A DNA stretch of 60,806 nt from Bacteroidota bacterium (GTDB lineage: Bacteria > Bacteroidota > Bacteroidia > Bacteroidales > FEN-979), in contig JAPLDI010000037.1 in assembly GCA_026391795.1 (NCBI GenBank), positions 1 to 60,806 on the forward strand, written 5' to 3'. Of this stretch, positions 26,048 to 33,295 are shown piece by piece. The notes under the pieces are model-generated. The model ran no database searches. It was not told the origin of the DNA and was given only the letters and a program-made list of their open reading frames with translations. Each line of letters opens with the position of its first letter. Position 1 is the stretch's first letter. Both the position numbers and the translations under genes were made by a program.

Positions 26048-27203
26048 CTGCAATTTCTCCTTTTAACATCTCCGTTCTTCCGATCTCAATTGTGAGGATC
26101 CCGTTGGCCCGGGTAAAGGCATTGATGTGTGCCGAACCGTGATATTCCACCGGGAAAACCATCCCGTTCTCTATCCTGACCGGGATGAGTGATTTACGCG
26201 TGGATTTATTTCGTCTGAAATCTGTTCCCAGGGGAAGATGAAGGATTTCAGGCCCATTTTCATATCCCATCATCTTCAACAGGAATGGTTTGACCAGGAC
26301 CTCAAAGAGGACAAAGGAGGAAACAGGGTTCCCTGGCAATCCGAACACAAACTGGTTTCCCCTCTTCCCGAAAACAGTAGGTCTTCCGGGCTGGATCGCC
26401 ACGCTTTTAAAGATCAGTTCAATATCCAGCTCTTTCATCACCTTCGGGACGTAATCGAAATCGCCCATGGAAACGCCCCCGGTAAGGAGTACCAGGTCAT
26501 TCCGGTCGAGTGAGTCGGAGATCATGGCCGAAAGGGAGATTTCTGTATCGGCGGCAATTCCTCCGTATTGCGGAATGGCGCCGGCATCGGAAACCTGTGC
26601 AGCCAGCTGGAATGCATTGGTGTTTCTTATTTTTGATGGGGCGGGGATGTGTTCCGGTTCAACCAGTTCGTCACCTGTTGAAAGGATCCCGACATGAACC
26701 CTGACCGATACCTTCGGATTTACAGCTCCCGCAGCCGCCAGCACCGCAATGTGCTGAGGCTTTATCAGCGTTCCCTTGGGTAGTACAAGATCACCGGCTT
26801 TGATATCTTCGCCCTGGAAGCAGATGTTCGGAGAGGTTTGCCGGATGGAGCAGCGCATCTTCCCGTTCTCCAGGATCTTTGTCTCTTCAACCATGATCAC
26901 GCAATCCGTTCCCTCAGGGATCATCGCCCCGGTCATGATCCGGGAACACGTTCCGCTGCTGACTATGAACTCCGGGGTTTTGCCGGCAGGAATGGTTTCA
27001 ATCACTTCAAGATCCTTATCAAGATCTTCCATCCGGCAGGCAAATCCATCCACGGCCGATTTGTTGAACGGCGGCATGTCAATATCCGAAAAGATATCTT
27101 CGGCAAGAATCCGGTCCTGACTTTCAGGCATGTTCACCCTCTCTGTACCCGCAGGCGTGACATGTTTCATCACCAGATCGTATGCCTCTTCAAAAGGAAT
27201 CAT
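26031..27203 (-). CDS. moeA: Molybdopterin molybdenumtransferase MoeA
   Basis: MoeA inserts molybdate or tungstate into adenylylated molybdopterin. The 390-residue protein has the expected linker region with GAMIPEGTD (near residue 95), the MogA-like domain III with LLTGGVSMGDFDYVPK (near 240) and GLPGNPVSSF (near 292), and a C-terminal beta domain. The ATG at 27203 is taken; an upstream TTG two codons earlier is in frame. A large 20-unit heptad array abuts the start on the 5' side. In some W-using organisms two MoeA paralogs separate Mo from W insertion; only one is here. Confidence 0.96.
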   Translation of the reverse strand: MIPFEEAYDLVMKHVTPAGTERVNMPESQDRILAEDIFSDIDMPPFNKSAVDGFACRMEDLDKDLEVIETIPAGKTPEFIVSSGTCSRIMTGAMIPEGTDCVIMVEETKILENGKMRCSIRQTSPNICFQGEDIKAGDLVLPKGTLIKPQHIAVLAAAGAVNPKVSVRVHVGILSTGDELVEPEHIPAPSKIRNTNAFQLAAQVSDAGAIPQYGGIAADTEISLSAMISDSLDRNDLVLLTGGVSMGDFDYVPKVMKELDIELIFKSVAIQPGRPTVFGKRGNQFVFGLPGNPVSSFVLFEVLVKPFLLKMMGYENGPEILHLPLGTDFRRNKSTRKSLIPVRIENGMVFPVEYHGSAHINAFTRANGILTIEIGRTEMLKGEIADVRSL

Positions 27204-27208
27204 TATCA

Positions 27209-27348
27209 ATTACGAATTATAAATTATGAATTACGAATTATTCCGACCTCCGACCTCAGTCGGCAGTCCTCAGTCGGCAGTCGGCAGTCGGCATCCAGCA
27301 TCCCACATCCCACATCCCACATCCCACATCCCACATCCCCCATCCCAT
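27209..27348. repeat. Twenty-unit mosaic heptad array
   Basis: Twenty contiguous heptads in one unbroken 7-base phase run from 27209 to 27348: ATTACGA-type (5), CGACCTC (2), AGTCGGC/AGTCCTC (5), ATCCAGC (1), ATCCCAC-type (7). The word changes four times but the register never slips. It fills the gap between wtpC (stop at 27363) and the moeA start at 27203. Confidence 0.95.
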
Positions 27349-27362
27349 CTGCAAAGATACGA

Positions 27363-28415
27363 CTAAGCCGGGATGAACTTTACTGCCGTTGCCTTGAAAT
27401 GTATCCAGATCTTCTTTCCTTCCGTGATCTCAAGCCGGGAGACCGACTCCGGTGTGACTAATGCATGAAGGCTGATCCCCGTGTTGACGACGACATCGGT
27501 TCCACTGATACCGGGAATGATCTCGGCGACGGTTCCTTCAAAATTATTGGCAGCACTGGAATCAAAGGGTTCATTGGAAAGGAGGATGTCCTCACTCCGG
27601 ATAAGGATAAAACCATCCGGTGTGTTCACGAGCGGAAGAAGTGTGACCGGGAGCGTATTTTCAAGCAGGGCAATGCTGTTGTTGTTCTCTCCTGTACCAT
27701 GCGCCCTGAAAAAATTCCGGGCACCCGTAAAGTGGGCGACAAACTCCGATTTCGGATTCCGGAACACCTCTTCCGGTGTGCCTTCCTGTATCACGGATCC
27801 CTGGTGAATCACAGCGATCCTGTTGCCGAGCGACAAGGCTTCCTCGTAATCGTGTGTCACATGCAGGATCGTTTGGCCCTGGTGATGGATCTTTCGCAGC
27901 AGGCTGCGGAGTTCCGATTTAATGCGGCTGTCGAGCGATGCGAGCGGTTCGTCCAGCAGAAGTATCTTCGGCCGCTGGATCAGCGTGCGGGCCAGTGCAA
28001 CGCGTTGCAGTTCTCCGCCCGACAGGGTGGCAGGCCGCCTTTCCAGGAGGCCGGATATGCTCAATAGTTCGGCAATTCCGTTGACCCTTGCTTTCTTTTC
28101 CCGGTTGTTGATTTTTTTTCCATGAAGGGAATAGGAAATGTTTTCGTAAACCGTCATATGCGGAAAGACCGCATGATCCTGGAATACCAGCCCGATCTTC
28201 CGGTTCTGGATCCTGGCGCGGGTAATATCGTTTCCTTCCAGCACCAGGGAACCGCTGTCGGGATGAACCAGCCCGGCGATGGTTTCCAGCAACATGGATT
28301 TGCCGGCTCCGGATTCCCCGAGCAGGATAAAATAATCTCCCTTTTCAACCCTGAAGGAAACGGATTTCAGGGAGAATTCCCCGGCATCATAACATATGTT
28401 TTTTACTTCCAGCAT
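27363..28415 (-). CDS. wtpC: Tungstate/molybdate ABC transporter ATPase
   Basis: This 350-residue ATPase powers oxyanion import. It has Walker A (GESGAGKSMLLE), the Q-loop (FQDHAVFPHM), the signature LSGGELQRVALART, Walker B (ILLLDEPLASLDS), the switch His (HVTHDYEEA), and a C-terminal TOBE-type domain (about 285-350) that may sense bound oxyanion. It sits 15 bases after wtpB. The assignment as W rather than Mo transporter comes from the WtpA partner, not from this sequence. Confidence 0.9.
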   Translation of the reverse strand: MLEVKNICYDAGEFSLKSVSFRVEKGDYFILLGESGAGKSMLLETIAGLVHPDSGSLVLEGNDITRARIQNRKIGLVFQDHAVFPHMTVYENISYSLHGKKINNREKKARVNGIAELLSISGLLERRPATLSGGELQRVALARTLIQRPKILLLDEPLASLDSRIKSELRSLLRKIHHQGQTILHVTHDYEEALSLGNRIAVIHQGSVIQEGTPEEVFRNPKSEFVAHFTGARNFFRAHGTGENNNSIALLENTLPVTLLPLVNTPDGFILIRSEDILLSNEPFDSSAANNFEGTVAEIIPGISGTDVVVNTGISLHALVTPESVSRLEITEGKKIWIHFKATAVKFIPA

Positions 28416-28430
28416 AGATCATCCGGATTC

Positions 28431-29255
28431 TTACGAGATTTCGGTCTTCTTATTTTTTCGTTTCCTGTTGAAGGATATATCTTTCGTGTCGTTGGAAAGC
28501 ATCCGGAGGATGATAAACAGCGAGAGAGAGATCAGGATGAACAATACGGAAACAGGCCGTGCATATTTCAGTCCGAAAGAGCCGAACCGCTCGTATATGA
28601 GCACCGGTGTGATCATCGGGTGATACGCAACGACAATGACGGCACCGAATTCGCTCATCCCGCGGGCAAACATCAGGATCAGTCCCGACACAACATTCCG
28701 CCATGCAAGAGGCAGGGAGATGGTGAAGAAGACCCTGGCCGGGGTTGCTCCCAGGGTCAGGGCTGCCTTTTCAGTGCGCTCAGGTACCCCGGCAAAACCA
28801 TCCCGTGCAGCGTTGATCAGGTAGGGGATGCTTACAAACGCCATCGCAATTGCGATCCCGGCGGGGTTCCCGATAAAATTCAGCCCGATGGCGGATCCCA
28901 GCTTGCCCAGGATTGTATCCCGGGAAACAAACCCGAGAATCGCGATCCCTGCAGCAGAATGAGGAATGACAATGGGAAGGTCGATAATGCCGGTCACCAG
29001 TTTCTTCAGCGGAAATGTTTTCCTTGCAAGGAGGTAGGCGAGTGGAATGGCTGCAAAAGCGAACAAGACAGTAGCTGACATCGAGGTCCATATTGTTAGC
29101 CAGATGCTGCCGGTAACCTCCTTATCACCGGCGGTTTCAAACAAACTTCGCGGACTTGTCTTAAGGAACATCCCGAGCAGGGGGGAGACGATAAAAAGAA
29201 GGATCAGCGCCCCGAGGAAGATAAAGACAAGTTGTATGGATTGATAGCGTTTCAA
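28431..29255 (-). CDS. wtpB: Tungstate/molybdate ABC transporter permease
   Basis: This 274-residue inner-membrane permease has about six transmembrane helices and the EAA loop that contacts the ATPase (ERTEKAALTLGATPARVFFTISLP, near residues 165-190). The start is a TTG at 29255: an in-frame stop lies four codons upstream and the next ATG is too far inside helix 1, so a non-ATG start is likely. It follows the 352-residue secreted protein gene after a heptad array. Confidence 0.92.
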   Translation of the reverse strand: MKRYQSIQLVFIFLGALILLFIVSPLLGMFLKTSPRSLFETAGDKEVTGSIWLTIWTSMSATVLFAFAAIPLAYLLARKTFPLKKLVTGIIDLPIVIPHSAAGIAILGFVSRDTILGKLGSAIGLNFIGNPAGIAIAMAFVSIPYLINAARDGFAGVPERTEKAALTLGATPARVFFTISLPLAWRNVVSGLILMFARGMSEFGAVIVVAYHPMITPVLIYERFGSFGLKYARPVSVLFILISLSLFIILRMLSNDTKDISFNRKRKNKKTEIS

Positions 29256-29259
29256 ATTC

Positions 29260-29404
29260 AGGTGTCAGGTATTAGTTGTTGGGTATTGGGTATTAGGTAT
29301 TGGGTATTTGGTATTTGGTAATAGGTGTTAAGTGTTAACATTTATTGTTGAATGTCATTTGATCAGTCACTAATGCCTAATACCAAATACCTGATGCCCA
29401 ATGC
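29260..29404. repeat. Inverted heptad array 5' of wtpB
   Basis: Eleven phased RGGTRTT heptads (29260-29336) are followed by a unique 33-base turn and then five heptads of the inverse type (CTAATGC, CTAATAC, CAAATAC, CTGATGC, CCAATGC; 29370-29404). Octads (TTTTCGCC, AGCTCACC) continue into the stop of the next gene. About 55 bases (29323-29376) are repeated almost exactly at 31609-31663. Confidence 0.93.
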
Positions 29405-29423
29405 CTTTTCTCTTTTCGCCAGC

Positions 29424-30482
29424 TCACCAGCTGAAATATACCTCCGAAACCGCCTTTACCGCCCTGTCGGAGAAGAAATCACAGGAAGGGAAGATGCGGA
29501 ACTGTCCGCCGTCCTTCTCATCCTTGCAGGGAACCAGCAGTACTTCCGCCTGGTCATTGCGGTTCATGATTTCGCTGAAACTGAAAACCGAGCGGTATCC
29601 GTCTTTGCCTGCAATCGCAAGAAATCCCTGCTTCAGGTTCTTCCGGTCGGTCTTAAAATAGTTCCCGAGGAACTCCTTCAGGTAAAAACCGGTAAATGGC
29701 TGCGTGCTGTGAATTCCCCTGCCACGGCCGTAAAATATGGTATGAACAGTTTCTGGCTGGAGCTTCGGACTTTCCTTTATCGTTTCAACAATCTGATCTC
29801 CGCTGAAAATTTTAATTTCAGGTGAATACAAAGGGTCAAGATTGCGGTCTGCCGGAATGGACCGGGAATAGGATTTAACAGTGATCTTCACGGGACCCGA
29901 GATGTTCCTTTCCGTGACCAGGTCGTTGGCCACGACCAGCTTGCTTTCGGCCGGCAATGGCCAGAGGTTTTTTGTTTTGCTGGGTACGATCCGTGCAACC
30001 GCTGTAGCAATGATGCAATTGTGAAGTGTATTGGGATAATAAATTTCTCCCCATGAAAGGATTACTTTTTCACCTTTCCGGTTCTCGATCTCAACGTAAA
30101 GGTCGATGATGGGCTTGAATTCTGCGGTGTTATTTTTAGCCAGAATCCTGTCGGTCAGGATATCGAAAAGGGAATATCCGTCGTAGCGGTATGCCCCCAC
30201 AAAAGCATCGGTCCCGTCGTCCTTCAGCAGGGTTTCCTTAACAATGACGGAATGTTTCGTGAGTCTTGAAAAATTGACTTTCCCAGGGTTCGCAACTTCA
30301 CCTTCAACATAAAGGTCATTCACCGGAAGAATGAATGTTTCCTCGTTGTCATAAAAGTTGTTGTTCCGGTCGCCCGCATCCGATGCCGGAATTGTGGTTT
30401 TGCCACTCTCTTCTTTCTTCAGTTCTTGCCCCATGAGCAGGTTGGTTAAGAGGAATAAGGAAATGATCAGGAGTTGTTTCAT
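29424..30482 (-). CDS. Secreted molybdopterin-binding-domain-like protein in the wtp operon
   Basis: This 352-residue protein has a signal peptide (about 1-19) and a region (about 50-210) resembling the SUOX/YedY molybdopterin-binding fold (DLYVEGEVANPGKVNFSRL ... AYRYDGYSLFDILTDR). A second related half lies at about 230-345 (IKIFSGDQIVETI ... FTGFYLKEFL). I do not see the diagnostic cysteine-ligand motif of sulfite oxidase-type enzymes, so it may bind an oxyanion or be a degenerate relative. It lies between wtpA and wtpB, inside a transport operon, which hints at a periplasmic role in W/Mo handling. The stop codon lies in an 8-bp repeat. The function is unproven. Confidence 0.65.
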   Translation of the reverse strand: MKQLLIISLFLLTNLLMGQELKKEESGKTTIPASDAGDRNNNFYDNEETFILPVNDLYVEGEVANPGKVNFSRLTKHSVIVKETLLKDDGTDAFVGAYRYDGYSLFDILTDRILAKNNTAEFKPIIDLYVEIENRKGEKVILSWGEIYYPNTLHNCIIATAVARIVPSKTKNLWPLPAESKLVVANDLVTERNISGPVKITVKSYSRSIPADRNLDPLYSPEIKIFSGDQIVETIKESPKLQPETVHTIFYGRGRGIHSTQPFTGFYLKEFLGNYFKTDRKNLKQGFLAIAGKDGYRSVFSFSEIMNRNDQAEVLLVPCKDEKDGGQFRIFPSCDFFSDRAVKAVSEVYFSW

Positions 30483-30495
30483 CCGGGTTGTGATT

Positions 30496-30551
30496 AGGTA
30501 TTGGGTGTTAGGCGTCAGGTGTCAGGTGTTAGATGTTGGGTATTAGGTAAT
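30496..30551. repeat. Heptad array (left part) interrupted by an IS element
   Basis: Eight phased heptads (AGGTATT, GGGTGTT, AGGCGTC, AGGTGTC, AGGTGTT, AGATGTT, GGGTATT, AGGTAAT) continue at 31605 after the insertion sequence. The array once formed a single unit like that at 29260-29404. Confidence 0.92.
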
Positions 30552-30552
30552 A

Positions 30553-31604
30553 ATGTGAATCAAGAGTTAAAAATCAAATAAATAAAGGCAGCAGCCAATT
30601 TACCAAACACATGAACTAAAAGGCCATTGCCTGATCTCACTTTATTCGCTCTTTGAAAGTCTGTTTTTTCGATCAACCAATGAAATAGAGCCTCAATTGG
30701 CTGACGGATGCTTGAAATTGCTTTAGAGAACAAATCATCTGCAGCTTTATTAAACTGTTTTTCCCAGATAGATTGGTTCTTGACTGCTTTCACAGGTGTT
30801 AGCATCACTGAATTTTGGGTACGTGCAAGATTATTAAAGTAATCAACATTGTAATAAATCTTATCACCATAAAATGTACGGTTACATATACCACTCCAGT
30901 CATCTTTGAAAACATTCAAGTCATTTGCCGATGCAGGAGTTAGAACAATTTGTTCAGGGAAAGGAAGATGATCAATGTGCCGAAAACCTAAAGCATGAAG
31001 TCTGAGACCGTAGTAGTATAAGGACTTGGTTGAGCAATAACCTTTATCGGTTAATTCAGGAGCGACCTTACCTTGTCGTTTACCTGAACACGTGATGATT
31101 GGCATTGAATCAATCAAACTTTGATCGGCTAGACATTCAACGGGTTTAAATTCATGAAGCAAGGATTCCGTTAGTAAGCGAAAAGCCTCTGACAGACGGT
31201 TGATGCGAAAGTTAAAAGCAGCATAGGAAGGTAACTTTGGGAACCAGGATCTTAAGTAAACATCAGCAAATCGATAGATTCGTTTGATTTGATAATGATT
31301 CTCTTGACTTATGACAAAAAGATAAATAGTCATGATTTCCTGATCTGTAAACTCTGGATTATTGTTATTTGTAAATCGTTGACATGAAAATTTTAATTCT
31401 TTTTCAAATTTTTCGCAAACGTATAAGTAGATTTCAACTAATTTGGTGGTCAGAACCTTGGGTATCATATCTTAAGATGTTAGGTGGTACTTTCATCTAA
31501 GATACTGATAATCAGGGTTCTATTTTAATTTAAATATCATAAATTACTAACAGTCAGTTGTTTATATCGTTCTAATATTTAGACGTTTGACTCTTGATTC
31601 ACAT
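30553..31604 (-). mobile_element. IS982-family insertion sequence
   Basis: The 1052-base element is bounded by perfect 15-base inverted repeats beginning ATGTGAATCAAGAGT and flanked by the 5-base direct repeat TAATA (30548-30552 and 31605-31609). The related, uninterrupted array at 29317-29331 shows the empty site GGTAATAGGTG, which confirms the target duplication. It contains one intact transposase gene on the minus strand. Confidence 0.93.
30560..31468 (-). CDS. IS982-type DDE transposase
   Basis: This 302-residue transposase catalyses movement of the element. Acidic residues fitting a DDE core are seen in LADQSLIDSMP (near 115-125), TFYGDKIYYN (near 202) and RQPIEALFHW (near 258). The reading frame is complete, without frameshift, and fills most of the element. 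Base use is more A/T-rich than the neighbouring genes, as expected for recent arrival. It reads in the same direction as the host operon. Confidence 0.93.
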   Translation of the reverse strand: MIPKVLTTKLVEIYLYVCEKFEKELKFSCQRFTNNNNPEFTDQEIMTIYLFVISQENHYQIKRIYRFADVYLRSWFPKLPSYAAFNFRINRLSEAFRLLTESLLHEFKPVECLADQSLIDSMPIITCSGKRQGKVAPELTDKGYCSTKSLYYYGLRLHALGFRHIDHLPFPEQIVLTPASANDLNVFKDDWSGICNRTFYGDKIYYNVDYFNNLARTQNSVMLTPVKAVKNQSIWEKQFNKAADDLFSKAISSIRQPIEALFHWLIEKTDFQRANKVRSGNGLLVHVFGKLAAAFIYLIFNS

Positions 31605-31741
31605 TAATAGGTGTTAAGTGTTAACATTTAACTGTTGAATGTCATTTGATCAGTCACTAATGCCTTTTGCCTAATGCCTAATGCCCAATGCCTTCTCTGT
31701 TTTCACCAGTTCAGCAGCTCACCACTTCACCCGTCCGCCTG
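31605..31741. repeat. Heptad/octad array (right part) beyond the IS element
   Basis: The TAATA duplicate leads back into AGGTGTT and AAGTGTT heptads, a unique turn, then inverse heptads CTAATGC, CTTTTGC, CTAATGC, CTAATGC, CCAATGC (31657-31691) and octads such as AGTTCAGC, AGCTCACC, ACTTCACC, CGTCCGCC up to 31738, just before the wtpA stop. Confidence 0.92.
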
Positions 31742-31745
31742 TTTT

Positions 31746-32708
31746 CTATTTCCCGGTCTTCGCGAAGGGCTTCAGCTCCTTTGGGAGTTTATCATAATTC
31801 TTCGTGGCCATCGGAAGCACCGATGGCTGTCCGTTCTTTTCCATGATCTTCATGCCTTTTTCCTTTGTCAGAAGGAACTGCAGAAAAGCAAGTGCTGCCG
31901 GTTTGTTTGGTGCATCACGCAGCATGGTGACACCATATACCATGGGTTCTCCTTTTACCGTTTCTTTCTTTCCGGGCTCTTTCCCGTTGATCTCTGCTGT
32001 GGCGGTTGCATATTCTGCAGCCATTTTCATGTTCTTCAGGTTGATCTCATCGGGCAGGGCAACATACTTCAGTTTGTGCTGAATGGCAACAGAGCGATAA
32101 AGGAAGCAATAATCAATACTTCCTGATTCCAGCAAAGCAACCAGGTCCACTTCTTTCGGGCGGATGTAGTTCTGGTCCTTCTCTGATATCATTTTCGCAA
32201 GACCTTGCTTTTTATAGTATTTTTCAGCAAGCTGGAGTGCCATGACCGTACGGTATCCGCAGGGATCGGCATTGGGATCGGCCCGGCCGAAAGCAACCTC
32301 CTTGTTCATCAGGAGCTCGTACCAGTTCTTTGAATTAATTTTATCTGCAAGCCTTGCTTTTTCTGTATAGACGATTGAAAGTTCATTGCTGACGAACTTG
32401 ATGTTCCAGTCTGCATATTTAGGAATTAGCATGTTGTCGATGACCCCGTAATCGGAGGATGCGAGAATGTCGCACGGACGGTTGAGATCGGTGATCTTAC
32501 GGGCAGAGGCCACGCTTCCTGCCGATTCCATCAGCACCTTCACGTTCGGGTATGCTTTATTGAATTCGGCTGCGATTTCCTTGAACGGAACCGAAAGACT
32601 TCCGGCATGAAAGATGATCAGGTCACCGGAGAGTGAATTGCTTTTTTGCTGGCCATACAGACCAAAGGACATCAATGCTGCAGATAAAAGAAATGTAACT
32701 TTTCTCAT
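31746..32708 (-). CDS. wtpA: Tungstate-binding periplasmic protein WtpA
   Basis: This 320-residue solute-binding protein captures tungstate (and usually molybdate) for the WtpBC permease. A signal peptide ends near residue 20. The family signature is strong: IFHAGSLSVPF near 33, AGSVASARKITDL, SSDYGVIDNMLIPKYADW, and DYCFLYRSVA near 198. The PKYADW segment is characteristic of WtpA rather than ModA. It lies 84 bases after the modE-like gene and probably belongs to the same transcript. The insertion sequence separates it from wtpB and wtpC. Confidence 0.9.
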   Translation of the reverse strand: MRKVTFLLSAALMSFGLYGQQKSNSLSGDLIIFHAGSLSVPFKEIAAEFNKAYPNVKVLMESAGSVASARKITDLNRPCDILASSDYGVIDNMLIPKYADWNIKFVSNELSIVYTEKARLADKINSKNWYELLMNKEVAFGRADPNADPCGYRTVMALQLAEKYYKKQGLAKMISEKDQNYIRPKEVDLVALLESGSIDYCFLYRSVAIQHKLKYVALPDEINLKNMKMAAEYATATAEINGKEPGKKETVKGEPMVYGVTMLRDAPNKPAALAFLQFLLTKEKGMKIMEKNGQPSVLPMATKNYDKLPKELKPFAKTGK

Positions 32709-32759
32709 AGGTGTTTGACTGGTTATTTAAAATATTTTTAGGGTTTACTCTTTTAATTA

Positions 32760-32794
32760 ATTCTTCATTTTTCATTCTTCATTCTTCATTTCTT
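32760..32794. repeat. Heptad array 3' of the modE-like gene
   Basis: Five phased heptads (ATTCTTC, ATTTTTC, ATTCTTC, ATTCTTC, ATTTCTT) lie between modE and wtpA and overlap the modE stop codon at 32793-32795 by two bases. Confidence 0.88.
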
Positions 32795-33167
32795 ATTTGA
32801 GGTCCTGCAGGAATTTATCAAACCCCTTCTGGATAACCGAGTCGACCGAGGCATGGAACCGGTCAAAGGCTTTGACCAGCTTTTTACCTTCCGGCGTCAG
32901 TGCTGTACGACCACCTTCGCTGCCTCCGCGGTGTTTCTCCAGCAAGGGGAATCCGAAAAAATTTTCGATCTTTTTCAGGTTGCCCCAGGTTCTGCGGTAG
33001 GTATATCCAAGTTCATCACAGGCAGCCTTCATGGATCCTTTTTCGTCAATCAGCTTCAGGATCTGCCATTTGCCGTCGCCCAGGATTCCCTGCTCATCTT
33101 CGTCCGACATCCAGATCTTATAATGAAGGTTGATAGTTGATAAACGGTTGCTGAATTTCTTTTCCAT
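32793..33167 (-). CDS. ModE-like winged-helix regulator (DNA-binding domain only)
   Basis: This 124-residue protein matches the N-terminal winged helix-turn-helix of ModE (KIWMSDEDEQGILGDGKWQILKLIDEKGSMKAACDELGYTYRRTWGNLKKIENFFGFPLLEKHRGGSEGGRTALTPEG read in parts across residues 16-95). The C-terminal oxyanion-binding MOP domains of ModE are absent, so effector sensing must occur differently. It is the first gene of the wtp-moa run. A palindrome upstream (33199-33226) recurs at the AOR promoter, which makes this protein the likely binder. A TAATTTTG -7 box is present on the minus strand. Confidence 0.88.
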   Translation of the reverse strand: MEKKFSNRLSTINLHYKIWMSDEDEQGILGDGKWQILKLIDEKGSMKAACDELGYTYRRTWGNLKKIENFFGFPLLEKHRGGSEGGRTALTPEGKKLVKAFDRFHASVDSVIQKGFDKFLQDLK

Positions 33168-33183
33168 GGATTTTGGTTTGACG

Positions 33184-33191
33184 CAAAATTA
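33184..33191 (-). promoter_or_regulatory. -7 box for the modE-wtp-moa operon
   Basis: On the minus strand TAATTTTG fits TAnnTTTG, 17 bases upstream of the modE ATG. The -33 region would fall inside the palindrome at 33199-33226, suggesting repression by occlusion. Confidence 0.55.
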
Positions 33192-33198
33192 GCTTTTT

Positions 33199-33226
33199 TT
33201 CGATATGTTTTTTCATGCATATCCAA
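33199..33226. promoter_or_regulatory. Candidate ModE-like operator, copy 1
   Basis: The arms TTCGATATG (33199-33207) and CATATCCAA (33218-33226) flank a 10-base spacer. The spacing and arms are nearly identical to the palindrome at 40486-40515. One arm base differs from perfect symmetry. It lies between the modE -7 box and the MFS -33 box. Confidence 0.7.
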
Positions 33227-33230
33227 TTTA

Positions 33231-33264
33231 TTTTGTCGGATATCCTGGTTTTGTATTATATTTG
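33231..33264 (+). promoter_or_regulatory. Promoter for the MFS transporter gene
   Basis: TTTTG (33231-33235) and TATATTTG (33257-33264) are separated by 21 bases. Initiation near 33271 places the ATG at 33296 and rules out the in-frame ATG at 33215, which lies upstream of the promoter. Confidence 0.7.
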
Positions 33265-33295
33265 TAGAACCATTCTAAATAACATACTTGTTTCT

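Noticed and set aside
26048-26053. TTG start of moaA at 26053
   Set aside because: An ATG two codons later fits better; the extra residues are not conserved.
27465-29078. Long plus-strand open frames opposite wtpC and wtpB
   Set aside because: Shadows of strongly supported transporter genes; composition follows the opposite coding strand.
33215-33295. Upstream extension of the MFS protein from an ATG at 33215
   Set aside because: The promoter (33231-33264) lies inside the extension, so the start at 33296 is preferred.
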